NCBI GenBank assembly: GCA_937881145.1
Contig: CALGFL010000180.1
Coordinates: forward strand, 1 to 7,592
Origin: an uncultured Bordetella sp.
GTDB taxonomy: Bacteria; Pseudomonadota; Gammaproteobacteria; Burkholderiales; Burkholderiaceae_B
Reading direction: 5' to 3'
Length of the DNA stretch: 7,592 nucleotides
In this document: positions 7,355 to 7,592 of the stretch, piece after piece
Layout: every line of letters starts with the position of its first letter
Numbering within the stretch: the first letter of the stretch is position 1
Translations under genes and position numbers: made by a program
Notes under the pieces: generated by a model
Told to the model about the DNA's origin: nothing
The model's input: only the letters and a program-made list of their open reading frames with translations
The model's database searches: none

Positions 7355-7592
7355 ATGTCGATGGCGGACCGGGACGGCTTCATCTGGCATGACGGCAGGC
7401 TCGTGCCATGGCGCGACGCCACCACGCACGTGCTCACGCACTCCCTGCATTACGGCCTGTCGGTCTTCGAAGGCGTGCGTGCCTACCAGACCGACGCGGG
7501 CACGGCCATTTTCCGCCTGCAGGACCACACCAGGCGCCTGCTCAATTCCGCGCACATCTATCAAATAACGATGCCCTACGACGCCGCGGCGC
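7355..7592 (+). CDS. ilvE: Branched-chain amino acid aminotransferase, 5' part (runs off window)
   Basis: The visible 79 residues are the N-terminus of a PLP fold-type IV aminotransferase. They show FIWHDGRLVPWRDATTHVLTHSLHYG (9-34), VFEGVRAY (37-44) and IFRLQDHTRRLLNSAHIY (52-69), all characteristic of IlvE. The enzyme transfers the amino group between glutamate and the 2-oxo acids of leucine, isoleucine and valine in the cytoplasm, the last step of their synthesis. The catalytic PLP lysine would lie beyond the right edge. The start ATG at 7355 follows GGGAGGG by 7 nt; an ATG two codons later is less well placed. D-amino-acid aminotransferase or aminodeoxychorismate lyase are the other fold-type IV options, but the HYG..VFEG.RAY block strongly favours IlvE. 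Confidence 0.93.
   Translation, partial: MSMADRDGFIWHDGRLVPWRDATTHVLTHSLHYGLSVFEGVRAYQTDAGTAIFRLQDHTRRLLNSAHIYQITMPYDAAA

Overview
The window is a GC-rich (roughly two-thirds G+C), densely packed stretch of bacterial chromosome. Gene content and protein style (an RhlE-type helicase ending in a PLAALLGGG tail, an EI24 / molybdopterin-binding gene pair, azlCD beside ilvE) suggest a betaproteobacterium of the Alcaligenaceae, Bordetella- or Achromobacter-like. This assignment is from recognition, not from a search. There are nine protein genes. I see no tRNA, rRNA, CRISPR array, insertion sequence or phage gene.

Layout. Positions 1-2522 hold three leftward genes read in the order EI24-family membrane protein (2522-1737), stand-alone CinA-type molybdopterin-binding protein (1718-918) and an IclR-family regulator (848 to the left edge). 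The first two are 18 bp apart and probably form an operon. The regulator follows after about 70 bp. A short divergent promoter region (2523-2592) separates them from a small rightward thioredoxin-fold gene (2593-2976). That gene converges on a leftward DEAD-box RNA helicase, rhlE (4472-3018), with a strong hairpin between them. A second divergent region (4473-4639) separates rhlE from a rightward 14-helix MFS drug-efflux-type transporter (4640-6139). The transporter converges on the leftward azlC-azlD pair (7254-6185), again across a GC hairpin. A third divergent region (7255-7354) separates azlC from the 5' part of ilvE, which runs off the right edge.

Functionally, the clearest partnership is at the right end. 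AzlCD exports branched-chain amino acids, and IlvE interconverts them with their 2-oxo acids. The two are divergently transcribed across a perfect 8-bp inverted repeat whose arms each contain a TACAAT -10-like hexamer, so shared control is plausible. The other genes look like housekeeping or stress functions: RNA remodelling, thiol chemistry, efflux and regulation. I found no clear evidence of a new multi-gene system. The items most worth a second look are in the intergenic regions: the azlC/ilvE inverted repeat and the rhlE leader, which has a U7 tract and competing hairpins.
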